Below are positions 16,346 through 25,328 of a stretch of DNA of 64,000 bases, one piece after another. The notes below the pieces were generated by a model. The model saw nothing but the letters and a program-made list of their open reading frames with translations. It was not told where the DNA came from and ran no database searches. Position numbers and translations under genes: made by a program. Within the stretch, counting starts at the first letter, position 1; each line of letters begins with the position of its first letter. Source of the stretch: Cupriavidus agavae (GTDB lineage: Bacteria > Pseudomonadota > Gammaproteobacteria > Burkholderiales > Burkholderiaceae). The DNA lies in assembly GCF_004217045.1 (NCBI RefSeq), contig NZ_SGXM01000005.1, forward strand, positions 62,001 through 126,000. The letters run 5' to 3'.

Positions 16346-17239
16346 CTACCGTGCGGCAGCCAGCGGCAACGGCTCTCCAGCCTCGGTTACGTCGTCGGGC
16401 GGCACCCCGTGCACGCGTAGAAGTGGTTGATGCGGCACCTGCCGGGCAAATTCGCAGAGCGCGAGCCACGTTTCCGGCCGTTCCACGATCGTATGGTGGT
16501 CGGTGCCCGGGATGGTTTGTACTGCCACCGGGCCGGGCCAGGCGGCCATCAGCCGCTCGGAGCACTCGTGCGGTACCACGTCGTCGGTCTCGGCCAGCAG
16601 CACCTTGGTGCTCTGCACCACCTTCTTGCAGTGCGCGATCGAGTCGAAATGGTGGCGCATCAGTTGGCGCAGCGGCACCAGCGGAAACCGCTTGCGCACG
16701 ATTTCGAGCAGGGAATCATAGGGCGTGATCAGCTGCAGGCTCTCGAAATCCTGCAGGTCGGCCAGTTGGATCGCCACGCCGGTACCCAACGAGCGGCCTA
16801 CCACGTGCACCCGCACGCCCGGGAAGGCGCGCCGGATGTGCAGCACGAACTGGCTGGCATCGGCCACGGCGGCGGCCTCGGACGGCATGCCATCGGAGTG
16901 GCCCAGGCCCCGGTAATCAAACGTGGCAAAGCCCATGCCGGGCGGCAGCCACTTCATGAAGTGCAGGGTCTCCAGGACATCTTCCCCGCGGCCCGGCAGG
17001 TAGAACAGCAGGTCGCGCACGCCCTCGTGGTCGGCATGGTAGGTGTAGCCGCGGAACAGGCCGCCCGGCACGGGGTGCGAATAAGCCTCGATGCCTTCCG
17101 GCAGGTCGCCGGGCGGGCGGCGGCGCGCATCGAACAGCAGGCGCTCCTGGTTCAGGGCAAGGTAGGTCCAGTAACTGACAAAGCCGGCCGCCGTGACGAG
17201 CGTGGCGGCCAGGGTCCTGCGAAGAATCGACGATGACAT
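16346..17239 (-). CDS. Alpha/beta-hydrolase, membrane-anchored
   Basis: Hydrolase of 297 residues with an N-terminal hydrophobic segment (TLAATLVTAAGFVSYWTYLA) that should anchor it to the membrane, facing the periplasm. Nucleophile motif GRSLGTG, acid Asp in LLAETDDVVPH and His in PGTDHHTIVE complete the triad. FATFDYRGLGHSDG precedes the nucleophile. The start MSSSILRRTL at 17239 suits the signal-anchor better than an upstream codon at 17257. It leads the hydrolase-PBP-permease operon, so a cell-envelope substrate is possible, but the substrate is unknown. Confidence 0.82.
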   Translation of the reverse strand: MSSSILRRTLAATLVTAAGFVSYWTYLALNQERLLFDARRRPPGDLPEGIEAYSHPVPGGLFRGYTYHADHEGVRDLLFYLPGRGEDVLETLHFMKWLPPGMGFATFDYRGLGHSDGMPSEAAAVADASQFVLHIRRAFPGVRVHVVGRSLGTGVAIQLADLQDFESLQLITPYDSLLEIVRKRFPLVPLRQLMRHHFDSIAHCKKVVQSTKVLLAETDDVVPHECSERLMAAWPGPVAVQTIPGTDHHTIVERPETWLALCEFARQVPHQPLLRVHGVPPDDVTEAGEPLPLAAAR

Positions 17240-17364
17240 GGGGCGAGAGTAGATCACTGGGCTGGCCTGCCCAGACTATCCGAAAATCCGGCGATGCGGC
17301 GTTGGACACCACAGGGCGGCCGCGAGTTCTTGTACGATATGCCGCATATCGGGAGGACCGTTGC

Positions 17365-17598
17365 ATGAACGACGAACAGAAACGCGCCGAGGAGGCGCAG
17401 ACCATGGAGCGCGTGGTCGCCGCCACGCGCCAGGTGCAGGTGGCTTTCACCGCGCTGCAGAGCCAGTACCCGCCCGAGGGCAGCGGCAAGCCCTCGAAGA
17501 TCGCGCTGCAGACGTTCGACGCCGCCTTGCAGGCGCTCGAAGATGCGCAGGCGGCGTTCGACGAGGTGTTGAACGACTTGCTGGACGGGAACCGGTAG
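17365..17598 (+). CDS. Small hypothetical protein, helical, 77 residues
   Basis: Start at the ATG 17365 with a strong GGGAGGA site at 17351-17357. The protein is Ala/Gln/Glu-rich and predicted mostly helical (EEAQTMERVVAATRQVQVAF, then TFDAALQALEDAQAAFDEVL), possibly a coiled coil. No known domain. It is convergent with the GH3 glucosidase and divergent from the hydrolase. Confidence 0.65.
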   Translation: MNDEQKRAEEAQTMERVVAATRQVQVAFTALQSQYPPEGSGKPSKIALQTFDAALQALEDAQAAFDEVLNDLLDGNR

Positions 17599-17621
17599 GC
17601 GCCGGCCCCCGTGCCAGTGCC

Positions 17622-19952
17622 TTATTCCAGCCGGAATCCCGCCTCCTTCACTGCCGCCGAATCGAATCCCACCTGCACGTTGAAGTCGCCCGGCTCGGCC
17701 ACGTACTCCAGCTTCGCGTTGTAGAACTTCAGCATCGCCTCGTCGATCGGGAAGTCGATCGTGCGGGATTCGCCCGGCGCGAGCATGACCTTGCGGAAAT
17801 CCTTGAGCTCCTTGAGCGGCCGGATCGTCGAGGCCACCACGTCCTGCAGGTAGAGCTGCACCACGGTCTCGCCGGCGCGGTCGCCGGTGTTCTTCACCGT
17901 GACGCTGGCGGTCAGCCGGCCGCCACGGGACAGCTTGTTGCCGGAGAGCCGCACGTCCGACATGCTGAATGTCGTGTAGCTCAGGCCGTAGCCGAACGGG
18001 TAGAGCGGGCCGTAGTCTTCCTCGAAATACTGCGAGGTGTAGTTCGGCGCCTTGCCGGGCGTGAACGGTCGGCCGATGCGCGGAGCGTTGTAGTACGAAG
18101 GCAGCTGGCCCAGCGAGCGCGGGAAGGTCAGCGGCAGCTTGCCGGACGGGTTTTCGTCGCCGAACAGCACGTCGGCGATGGCGTGGCCGCCTTCGGTGCC
18201 GGCGTACCAGGTTTCCAGGATCGCGTCGGCGTTTTCCTTCTCCCAGTTGATCGTCAGCGGGCGCCCGTTCATCAGCACCACCACCAGCGGCTTGCCGGTG
18301 GTCTTCAGCGCGCGCAGCAGCAGTTGCTGGCTGCCGGGCAGGCCCAGGCTGGACCGGCTCGACGCCTCGTGCGACATGCCGCGTGTCTCGCCCACGGCCA
18401 CCACGATGGTGTCGGCGCCGCGCGCCACGCGCACCGCTTCCTCGATCATGTCGCCGGCCGAGCGCTTGTCCTGCACCACTTCGGGGTTGTCCCAGTTCAG
18501 GAAGTTCAGGTAGCCCACCACGCGCGGGTCGTCGGTGATATTGGCGCCGCGTGCGGTCACCACGGTGCCCTTGCCGGCCAGCGCGTCGCGCATGCCCTGC
18601 AGCAGCGTGACCGACTGCTTCGGCTTGCCGCCGGCGGACCAGCTACCCATCATGTCGATCGGGGCGTCGGCCAGCGGGCCGATCACGGCCACGGTGCCGG
18701 CCTTCTTCAGCGGCAGCGTGCGGTTGTGGTTTTCCAGCAGCACCAGCGACTTGCGGGCGATCTGGCGCGCTTCGGCGCGGTGCAGGCGGCTTTCGGCGTC
18801 CACATCGGCCGGATCGTCCGCGGCCTTGCCAATGCGGCGGAACGGGTCGGCAAACAGGCCCATGTCGTACTTGGCGCCGAGCACCTCGCGTACCGCCTCG
18901 TCCAGGATGCTCGCGGGCACCTCGCCCGATTTCACGAGCGACGGCAACTGTTCGAGATAGCGTGAGTCAGCCATGCTCATGTCCACGCCGGCCTCGATGG
19001 CCAGCTTCGCGGCCTCGCGTCCGTTGCGCGCCACGCCGTGGCGCAGCAGTTCGTCGATGGCGCCGTGGTCGCTGACGGTCACGCCCTTGAAACCCCACTC
19101 CTTGCGCAGCAGGTCGCGCAGCAGCCATTTGTTCGAGGTGGCCGGCTGGCCGTTGACCGAATTGAGCGCGATCATCACGCCGCCGGCGCCGGCTTCGAGC
19201 CCCGCGCGGTACGGCGGCAGGTAGTCCTGGTACATGCGCTGCAGGCTCATGTCCACGGTGTTGTAGTCGCGCCCGCCTTCCACGGCGCCATACAGCGCGA
19301 AATGCTTGACGAAGGCCATCACGCTGTCAGGGTTGGCCGGCGACGACCCCTGGAAGCCCCTGACGCTGGCGCGCGCGCATTGCGAGACGAGGTGCGGATC
19401 TTCGCCAAAGCCCTCCGAGGTGCGGCCCCAGCGCGGATCGCGCGAGATATCGACCATCGGCGCGAAGGTGGCATCGACGCTGTCGGCCGAGGCCTCGATG
19501 GCCGAGACACGCGCGGCCTTCTCCACCACGGCCATGTCCCAGCTCGACGCCAGCCCCAGGCTGATCGGGAACACGGTGCGGTGGCCGTGCACCACGTCGT
19601 AGGCGAAGAACATCGGGATCTTCAGGCGGCTGCGCATGGCGGCCTCCTGCAGCGGACGGTTCTCGGCGCGGTTCACCGAGTTGAAGGTGCCGCCTACGCG
19701 GCCGGCGGCCAGCTCCTGCATCAGCTGCTTCGCCGGCATTTCCGGACCGATGCTGATCAGCCGGAGCTGGCCGATCTTCTCCTCGGTCGTCATGCGCGCG
19801 ACGAGGTCGTTGATGAACGCCTGCTTGTCGGCCTGCGGCGCGCCGGCAGGGGCGGGCAGGGCGGCAGTTGCGGTGGCGGCAGGAGCGGCGCCGGCAAACA
19901 TGGGCGCACAGGCAAGGCTGGCGGCCAGCGCCAGCGAGGAAAGCATTCGCAT
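17622..19952 (-). CDS. bglX: Periplasmic beta-glucosidase, glycoside hydrolase family 3
   Basis: Exo-acting enzyme of 776 residues that releases glucose from beta-glucosides or beta-glucans in the periplasm. A signal peptide (MRMLSSLALAASLACAPMF, cleaved near AGA) is followed by the GH3 N-domain with the nucleophile Asp295 in VTVSDHGAIDE. KHFALYGAVEGGRDYN and DPRWGRTSEGFGEDPHL are signature stretches. The C-domain and fibronectin-III-like end (LYLQDVVASTIRPLKEL) are complete. Length and order match E. coli BglX. It is divergent from opgG across 248 bp, which suggests a role in turnover of periplasmic glucans or scavenging of plant oligosaccharides. Catalytic function is firm; the natural substrate is inferred. 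Confidence 0.93.
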   Translation of the reverse strand: MRMLSSLALAASLACAPMFAGAAPAATATAALPAPAGAPQADKQAFINDLVARMTTEEKIGQLRLISIGPEMPAKQLMQELAAGRVGGTFNSVNRAENRPLQEAAMRSRLKIPMFFAYDVVHGHRTVFPISLGLASSWDMAVVEKAARVSAIEASADSVDATFAPMVDISRDPRWGRTSEGFGEDPHLVSQCARASVRGFQGSSPANPDSVMAFVKHFALYGAVEGGRDYNTVDMSLQRMYQDYLPPYRAGLEAGAGGVMIALNSVNGQPATSNKWLLRDLLRKEWGFKGVTVSDHGAIDELLRHGVARNGREAAKLAIEAGVDMSMADSRYLEQLPSLVKSGEVPASILDEAVREVLGAKYDMGLFADPFRRIGKAADDPADVDAESRLHRAEARQIARKSLVLLENHNRTLPLKKAGTVAVIGPLADAPIDMMGSWSAGGKPKQSVTLLQGMRDALAGKGTVVTARGANITDDPRVVGYLNFLNWDNPEVVQDKRSAGDMIEEAVRVARGADTIVVAVGETRGMSHEASSRSSLGLPGSQQLLLRALKTTGKPLVVVLMNGRPLTINWEKENADAILETWYAGTEGGHAIADVLFGDENPSGKLPLTFPRSLGQLPSYYNAPRIGRPFTPGKAPNYTSQYFEEDYGPLYPFGYGLSYTTFSMSDVRLSGNKLSRGGRLTASVTVKNTGDRAGETVVQLYLQDVVASTIRPLKELKDFRKVMLAPGESRTIDFPIDEAMLKFYNAKLEYVAEPGDFNVQVGFDSAAVKEAGFRLE

Positions 19953-20200
19953 TGTTCGTAGTCTCTGATGGGCAGACTGCCGATGGCTCCGGACGGATTT
20001 CCGGATGGTGGCCCGCCATGGTGCGGCAGGCGCGGTTCCCCGGCTGTCGCCGCGCGTCTGACAGGCGCGTCGGGCGAAATCGGTTATTTTTCTGAACTGC
20101 GCCGCAAGTTTACAGCCTTACGGTGCCCAGGCCGCGCCTGAAATGGCCGTCTGTTGGCTTTTTTCCCGTTTTTGCCTCGCCGAACCAAGGAGATAGATTG

Positions 20201-21814
20201 GTGCTTGCCGTCTTTGTCGCCCGCCGCGCCGCGTCGTTTCGTAACAGGTTGCAAATTGCCTTGCCGGGCGTCGCCCTGGCTGGCTGCCTGTTCGGCGTCG
20301 CCCCCGCCCATGCGTTTTCACTCGATGACGTGACTGCGCGCGCAAAGAAGCTGGCCGGGCAGCCGTATGCGGCGCCCGTCAGCAACCTGCCGCCGGTCTT
20401 TGCCAGGATGCAGTTTGCGGACTACATCAAGATCCAGCCGAAGATGGACCAGGTGGAATGGAAGGGCGATGCCACGCCGTTCAAGCTTGGTTTCTACCAC
20501 CAGGGCATGCATTTCAGCACCCCGGTGCGCATCAGCGAGGTGGTGGACAACCGTGTGCAGGAAATCCGCTACGAGCCGGGCCGCTTCGATTTCGGCGATC
20601 TCAAGCTGGACCGCGCGGCCACCAACAAGCTCGGCTACGCGGGCTTCCGCGTGATGTACCCGGTCAACCGCGCCGACAAGCTCGACGAAGTCATGAGCGT
20701 GCTCGGCGCCAGCTACTTCCGCGTGATCGGCAAGGGGCAGGTCTACGGGCTGTCGGCCCGGGGGCTGGCGATCAATACGGGGCTGTCGGAGCCCGAGGAA
20801 TTCCCGGCCTTCCGCGAGTTCTGGATCGAGCGCCCGAAGCCGCAGGACAAGCACCTGGTGTTCTACGCGCTGCTCGATTCGCAGAGCGCCACCGGCGCCT
20901 ACCGCTTCGAGCTGCGTCCGGACAACAACGCCGTGCTCAAGGTGCAGGCGCGCGTGTTCATGCGCAACCCGGTCAAGAAGCTCGGCATCGCGCCGCTGAC
21001 CAGCATGTTCCTGTTCGGCCCGAACCAGATGCGCGACGCCAACAACTTCCGCCCGGCGCTGCACGATTCCAACGGCCTGTCGATCCACACCGGCGACAAC
21101 GAGTGGATCTGGCGGCCGCTGAACAATCCGAAGTACGTGGCGCTCAGCATGTTCCAGGTGAACAACCCGCGCGGCTTCGGCCTGATGCAGCGCGGCCGCG
21201 AGTTTGCCGCGTACGAGGACCTCAAGGACCGCTACGACCTGCGTCCGAGCGCCTGGATCGAGCCGCAGGGCGACTGGGGCCGCGGCAAGGTGGAGCTGGT
21301 GGAGATTCCCACGCCCGACGAGACCAACGACAACATCGTGTCGTTCTGGACCCCCGACCAGCTGCCGCCCAAGGGCACGCCGATCAAGGCCGACTACACC
21401 ATTCACTGGACCATGGATGAGCGCGGCGCGGTCACGAAGGACCTGGCGTGGGTGAAGCAGACGCTGCGCACGGCCGGTGAGATCACGCAGGCCAACCTGA
21501 TCCGGCATCTGGACGGCAGCCTCGGCTTCCTGGTGGATTTCGAAGGCGGCCCGCTGGCTGACCTGCCGCCCAACGCGCCGGTCCAGGCGTCGTTCAGCGT
21601 GGGCGACAACGCCGAGGTGATCGAGAACGTGCTGCAGCCGAACCCGGTGACCAAGGGCTACCGTGCAACGCTGCGCATCAAGGTCAAGGACCCCAATAAG
21701 GTGGTGGAAATGCGCGAGGCGCTGGTGCTCGACGGCAAGCAGGTCTCGGAGACCTGGAGCTACCAGATTCCGCCGGGCACCGCGCTGTCCACGCCGTCGC
21801 AGGCGGTCAAGTAA
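20201..21814 (+). CDS. opgG: Glucan biosynthesis protein G/D (osmoregulated periplasmic glucans)
   Basis: Periplasmic protein that shapes or branches osmoregulated periplasmic beta-glucans. The GTG at 20201 is the preferred start: AAGGAG at 20187-20192 sits 8 nt upstream, and it gives a normal signal peptide ending APAHA before FSLDDV. TTG at 20198 is the alternative; the ATG at 20123 would add an improbable n-region. The mature protein (about 500 residues) has the MdoG pattern [31 protein letters not shown] and [15 protein letters not shown]. The glucan synthase gene opgH, usually next to opgG, is absent here. opgD, a paralogue, is the other possible name. Confidence 0.9.
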   Translation: MLAVFVARRAASFRNRLQIALPGVALAGCLFGVAPAHAFSLDDVTARAKKLAGQPYAAPVSNLPPVFARMQFADYIKIQPKMDQVEWKGDATPFKLGFYHQGMHFSTPVRISEVVDNRVQEIRYEPGRFDFGDLKLDRAATNKLGYAGFRVMYPVNRADKLDEVMSVLGASYFRVIGKGQVYGLSARGLAINTGLSEPEEFPAFREFWIERPKPQDKHLVFYALLDSQSATGAYRFELRPDNNAVLKVQARVFMRNPVKKLGIAPLTSMFLFGPNQMRDANNFRPALHDSNGLSIHTGDNEWIWRPLNNPKYVALSMFQVNNPRGFGLMQRGREFAAYEDLKDRYDLRPSAWIEPQGDWGRGKVELVEIPTPDETNDNIVSFWTPDQLPPKGTPIKADYTIHWTMDERGAVTKDLAWVKQTLRTAGEITQANLIRHLDGSLGFLVDFEGGPLADLPPNAPVQASFSVGDNAEVIENVLQPNPVTKGYRATLRIKVKDPNKVVEMREALVLDGKQVSETWSYQIPPGTALSTPSQAVK

Positions 21815-21815
21815 G

Positions 21816-21837
21816 GCGGCGCGCTCAGCCGCGCCGC
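21816..21837. terminator. GC hairpin between convergent opgG and DUF3820 gene
   Basis: GCGGCGCG (21816-21823) and CGCGCCGC (21830-21837) form an 8-bp stem with a 6-nt loop between the two stop codons. No T-run on either strand, so termination activity is uncertain. Confidence 0.35.
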
Positions 21838-22073
21838 TGCGCCCGCACCTGTGCGCGCAGCGGCGCGAGCAGGTGCGACAGGCCGTTGTGGTCCAGCTCG
21901 TGCATCAGCGCGAGCAGCCGGCCGATTTCGCCGGGCGGAAATCCCTCCCGTGCGAACCAGTTCAGGTAGTTGCCGGGCAGGTCGGCGATCAGCGTGCCCT
22001 GATGCTTGCCGAACGGCATTTCACGGGTCACGAGCAGCAGCAGGGCGTCGCCGTCGGGCAGCATGGCGGACAT
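21825..22073 (-). CDS. DUF3820 family small protein
   Basis: Protein of 82 residues matching DUF3820, once labelled a putative quorum-sensing-regulated virulence factor. The pattern MPFGKHQGTLIADLPGNYLN, WFAREGFPPGEIGRLL and HELDHNGLSHLL covers nearly the whole chain. The start MSAMLPDGDALLL at 22073 is used; a GTG at 22109 is the alternative. Molecular function is unknown. Confidence 0.75.
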   Translation of the reverse strand: MSAMLPDGDALLLLVTREMPFGKHQGTLIADLPGNYLNWFAREGFPPGEIGRLLALMHELDHNGLSHLLAPLRAQVRAQRRG

Positions 22074-22131
22074 CTCAGGGACGGTGGAGCGCGCATTGTA
22101 GCGCCCCACCGCGCGGCATCCGTGGCGGCCC

Positions 22132-22572
22132 CTAGTTGCAGGCCGTGCCCGGCACCGGCTTGCCGGAGTTGGTGATGCCCTGGCAGGCGTCGCCGGCCAC
22201 CAGCGGCGCGTCGCCCGACTGCGGCGGCGGCAGCCTGAGCCGGCCGGCCACGGTGCAGCACGAGCGCGGCGCGGCCTGCGGGGCCAGGTGCGTGGCCGTG
22301 GTCATCGTGGGCGGCGCCATGGCGGCCGCCGCGCGTGACGAGCCGTTCGACGATGCCGGCGTGGACGGCGCCCTGGCCGATGTGGCGCCTTCGGTGCCGC
22401 TGCCGGCGCCGGCGGCGGACGCGGCGGCGTCGGCATCGGGCGCCATGCACATGCCCATGTGGCAGATGCGCTCGCCCTTGCACTGCATGTCGAACTGGCA
22501 TCCCTGGGCGGCTGCGGGCGCCGCCCACGCCAGGCCTATCGCTGCGATCAGCATTGCACTACGCCGGAACAT
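22132..22572 (-). CDS. Secreted Cys-rich hypothetical protein
   Basis: Protein of 146 residues. The start is the ATG at 22572 with GGAGG 5 nt upstream. A signal peptide (MFRRSAMLIAAIGLAWAA, cleavage after AAA) is followed by a small Cys cluster, CQFDMQCKGERICHMGMCM. This resembles a disulfide-knotted module in which Cys spacing is C-x5-C-x5-C-x4-C. A low-complexity Ala/Ser/Gly/Thr linker (about 52-100) follows, then a C-terminal part with Cys-Cys and DACQGITNSGKPV. Probably periplasmic or outer-membrane associated; function unknown. Confidence 0.65.
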   Translation of the reverse strand: MFRRSAMLIAAIGLAWAAPAAAQGCQFDMQCKGERICHMGMCMAPDADAAASAAGAGSGTEGATSARAPSTPASSNGSSRAAAAMAPPTMTTATHLAPQAAPRSCCTVAGRLRLPPPQSGDAPLVAGDACQGITNSGKPVPGTACN

Positions 22573-22893
22573 ATCGCCTCCCACACGTTGTCCGAGCGGC
22601 GTTCCGGCCCTCTGGCCATCGCGCAGACGGTACGCGGGCGCCGCATGCCTTCAGCATAGGGCGGGCGCATTTTGGGCGTTCCGGGCTCTGTGTCCTGGCC
22701 CACACGGGTGCCCTGGCGCCCGCATGGCGCCGTGGCCGACCTCGGCAGCGTTCGGCGTTTTGCTTCACAATAGCGCCTTTGCCGTACCCCTTTACGCCGT
22801 ACCGAGACACGCTGGAGCCCCCGAGGCCGGACGCAAGATCCGCCCGTCAGCGCGCGGCGCAAAGTCTTGTTCGATGTCTCGCGCCCTCTCTAC
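22573..22893. other. Divergent intergenic region
   Basis: About 320 bp between the secreted Cys-rich protein and the MFS exporter. It is GC-rich with no convincing gene. It should contain promoters for both flanking genes, but no clear -35/-10 pair or operator was recognised. Confidence 0.5.
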
Positions 22894-24135
22894 ATGTCAG
22901 CACCCTCCGGAAATTTCGACGCTCTCCCCGACCTTGCGCTCTCCCCCGGCGACACCCCGCGCGACCGTGCCGCCGACCGCCGCGCGCTGCTGGCGCTGGG
23001 CGTCGGCAGCTTCGGCATCGGCACCGGCGAGTTCGTCATCATGGGCCTGCTGCCCGACGCCGCACGTGACCTGGCGATCACCATCCCCGAAGCGGGCCAC
23101 CTGATCAGCGCCTACGCGCTGGGCGTGGTGGTCGGGGCGCCGCTGCTGGCCGTGCTTGGCGCCCGCTGGCCGCGCCGCAACCTGCTGATCGCGCTGATGG
23201 CGTTCTTCGCGCTCGGCAACTTCGCCAGCGCGCTGGCGCCCGATTACCTGTCGATGGCGGCCGTGCGGCTGCTGACCGGCTTTCCGCACGGCACGTACTT
23301 TGGCGTGGCCGCGCTGGTGGCCGCCAGCCTCGTGGCGCGCGAGCGCCGCGCGCAGGCGGTGGGGCTGGTGATGCTCGGGCTGACCACGGCCACGCTGGTC
23401 GGGGTGCCGATTGCCGCCGGTATCGGCACATGGCTCGGCTGGCGCTGGGCATTCGTGATCGTCGGGGCCATCGGCGCGCTGACCGTGCTGCTGGTGTGGC
23501 GCTGGGTGCCGTTCGTGCCGGCCGACCGCCACGCCAGCCCGCTGCGCGAGCTGTCGGCGCTGGCGCGCAAGCAGGTGTGGTTCACGCTCGGCATCGGCGC
23601 CATCGGCTTTGGCGGCATGTTCGCCGTGTTCAGCTACGTCAAGCCGACCATGCTCGAAGTGGCGCACATGCCCGCCAGCGGTATCCCGATCGTGCTGGCG
23701 CTGTTCGGCGTGGGCATGGTGGCCGGCAACCTCGTCGGGGCAAAGCTGGCCGACCGGGCGCTGATGCCCACGGTGGGCGGCGTGCTGGTGTGGTCGGCGC
23801 TGGTGCTGGGCGCGTTCGTGTTCACGGCGCCCTACCCGTGGCTGGCGTCGCTCAATGTGATGCTGGTGGGTACGGCCGTCGCGCTGGGGCCGCCGCTGCA
23901 GATCCGCCTGATGGACGTGGCCGGCGATGCGCAGACGCTTGCAGCGGCACTGAACCACTCGGCGTTCAACCTGGCCAATGCGCTCGGCGCGTGGCTGGGC
24001 GGCGTGACCATCGCGGCCGGCATGGGCTTCACGTCCACGGGCTGGGTCGGGGTGCTGCTGGCGCTGGGCGGCCTGGCGGTCTTTGCCTGGTCGCTGACGA
24101 GTTCGCGGCGCTGCGACCTTACGGTGCCGGCCTGA
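22894..24135 (+). CDS. MFS transporter, DHA1 family (AraJ/YdhP-like)
   Basis: Inner-membrane exporter of 413 residues with 12 helices. After a short cytosolic start, LLALGVGSFGIGTGEFVIMG marks helix 1 of the AraJ/sugar-efflux group. The motif A equivalent is GARWPRRNLLIALM, and RLLTGFPHGTYFGVAALVAA marks helix 4. The ATG at 22894 is preferred to a TTG at 22867. It overlaps the convergent metallopeptidase by 17 nt. Substrates in this family are sugars or hydrophobic drugs; none can be assigned. Confidence 0.85.
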   Translation: MSAPSGNFDALPDLALSPGDTPRDRAADRRALLALGVGSFGIGTGEFVIMGLLPDAARDLAITIPEAGHLISAYALGVVVGAPLLAVLGARWPRRNLLIALMAFFALGNFASALAPDYLSMAAVRLLTGFPHGTYFGVAALVAASLVARERRAQAVGLVMLGLTTATLVGVPIAAGIGTWLGWRWAFVIVGAIGALTVLLVWRWVPFVPADRHASPLRELSALARKQVWFTLGIGAIGFGGMFAVFSYVKPTMLEVAHMPASGIPIVLALFGVGMVAGNLVGAKLADRALMPTVGGVLVWSALVLGAFVFTAPYPWLASLNVMLVGTAVALGPPLQIRLMDVAGDAQTLAAALNHSAFNLANALGAWLGGVTIAAGMGFTSTGWVGVLLALGGLAVFAWSLTSSRRCDLTVPA

Positions 24136-25228
24136 CAGCCTGGCCGTCTCCGCCCGCGGGAGCGCCATGCTCCCGCGCGGCCGCATCGATCACGCGATGC
24201 ACGAATTCGAGCTTGGCCACCACCGTGGGCGAGAGCGCGAACGGGTAGCCATCGGGCACGCCCAGGCTGCGGTTCAGGCTGTTCAGCACATAGGTCAGCG
24301 GGAACCAGCGGTTCATCAGGCTGCGGAAGGTGGCGTCCTCGACCGGTGTCTGGTCGGTCAGCGTGGGTTCGTCGGGGCTGTCCGGCTTCAGGACCAGTCC
24401 ACATGACACGGCGGTGTCGAGCGTATCGACCATATGGAGGTAGTGGGCCCAGGTCTCGGCCCAGTCTTCCCACGGGTGCATCGTGGCGTAGCCGCTGATA
24501 TACGACTCCTGCCAGTTGGCCGGCGGCCCCTCGGCGTAGTGGCGCTGCAGGGCCGCCGCATAGTCCGCCCGCTCGTCGCCGAACAGCTTGCGGAACGGCT
24601 CCAGGCGCCGGGTGCCGGCGATCAGGCGGCTGAAGTAGTAGTGGCCCACCTCGTGCCTGAAATGCCCCAGCAACGTCCGGTACGCCTCGCCCAGCTGGGT
24701 GCGGGTCTGCTCGCGACGGGCGTCGTCGGCTTCGGCCAGGTTGATCGTGATGCGGCCGCTGTCGTGGCCGGTCATGATGGCCTGGTGCGGGCCCGTGGCG
24801 GCCAGGAAGTCGAACTGGAGGCCCGAGTCGGGGTCGTCGTCGCGCGAGACCACGGGTAGTTGCAGCGACAGCAGCGTATGGAGCAGCCGCCGCTTGGCGG
24901 TTTCCAGCCGGTACCAGAGCAGCCGGTTGTCGGGGACGTCGAGGTTGGGGATGGTGTGCGTGAGCTGGCACGCCTCGCAGAGCGGGCCGCTGTCTTCGGC
25001 CGGGACCATCCAGTTGCAGACGGCCTCCACCCGGTAGTTATGGCAGCGGCGGAACATGGCGCCGCTGGCCTCGGGATGGAGGCTGCGCCATCCTGTCTCG
25101 TCATCGCCCTCGAACGCGGCGATCTGCGACAGCGCCGGGATGAAGCCCAGCGTCGCCTGGCACCGCTCGCAGACGGTGTTCTCGAAGAACACCACGTTGC
25201 CGCAGCGGTTGCAGTGGAACGTCTTCAT
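24119..25228 (-). CDS. Putative zinc-binding metallopeptidase with N-terminal zinc ribbon
   Basis: Cytosolic protein of 369 residues. The start MKTFHCNRCGNVVFF at 25228 places a zinc ribbon first: CNRC (6-9) and CERC (20-23). A second Cys pair, CEAC, follows near residue 85. The protease-like core has the HEXXH motif in GHFRHEVGHYYFSRL, with further conserved acids in PWEDWAETWAHYLHM. This layout fits the 'putative zinc-binding metallopeptidase' family (Peptidase_Mx type). Peptidase activity is inferred from HEXXH only. The genomic context gives no target. Confidence 0.82.
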   Translation of the reverse strand: MKTFHCNRCGNVVFFENTVCERCQATLGFIPALSQIAAFEGDDETGWRSLHPEASGAMFRRCHNYRVEAVCNWMVPAEDSGPLCEACQLTHTIPNLDVPDNRLLWYRLETAKRRLLHTLLSLQLPVVSRDDDPDSGLQFDFLAATGPHQAIMTGHDSGRITINLAEADDARREQTRTQLGEAYRTLLGHFRHEVGHYYFSRLIAGTRRLEPFRKLFGDERADYAAALQRHYAEGPPANWQESYISGYATMHPWEDWAETWAHYLHMVDTLDTAVSCGLVLKPDSPDEPTLTDQTPVEDATFRSLMNRWFPLTYVLNSLNRSLGVPDGYPFALSPTVVAKLEFVHRVIDAAAREHGAPAGGDGQAVRPAP

Positions 25229-25328
25229 GGCGCCGGCTCCGACGGGTTCCCGAATGCCAGAGATGGTGCCCCGCCGCCGCCGCCGCCGCAACCGGGCGCC
25301 GTCCTACAGGGGTCGGCGCCCGTCCGGA

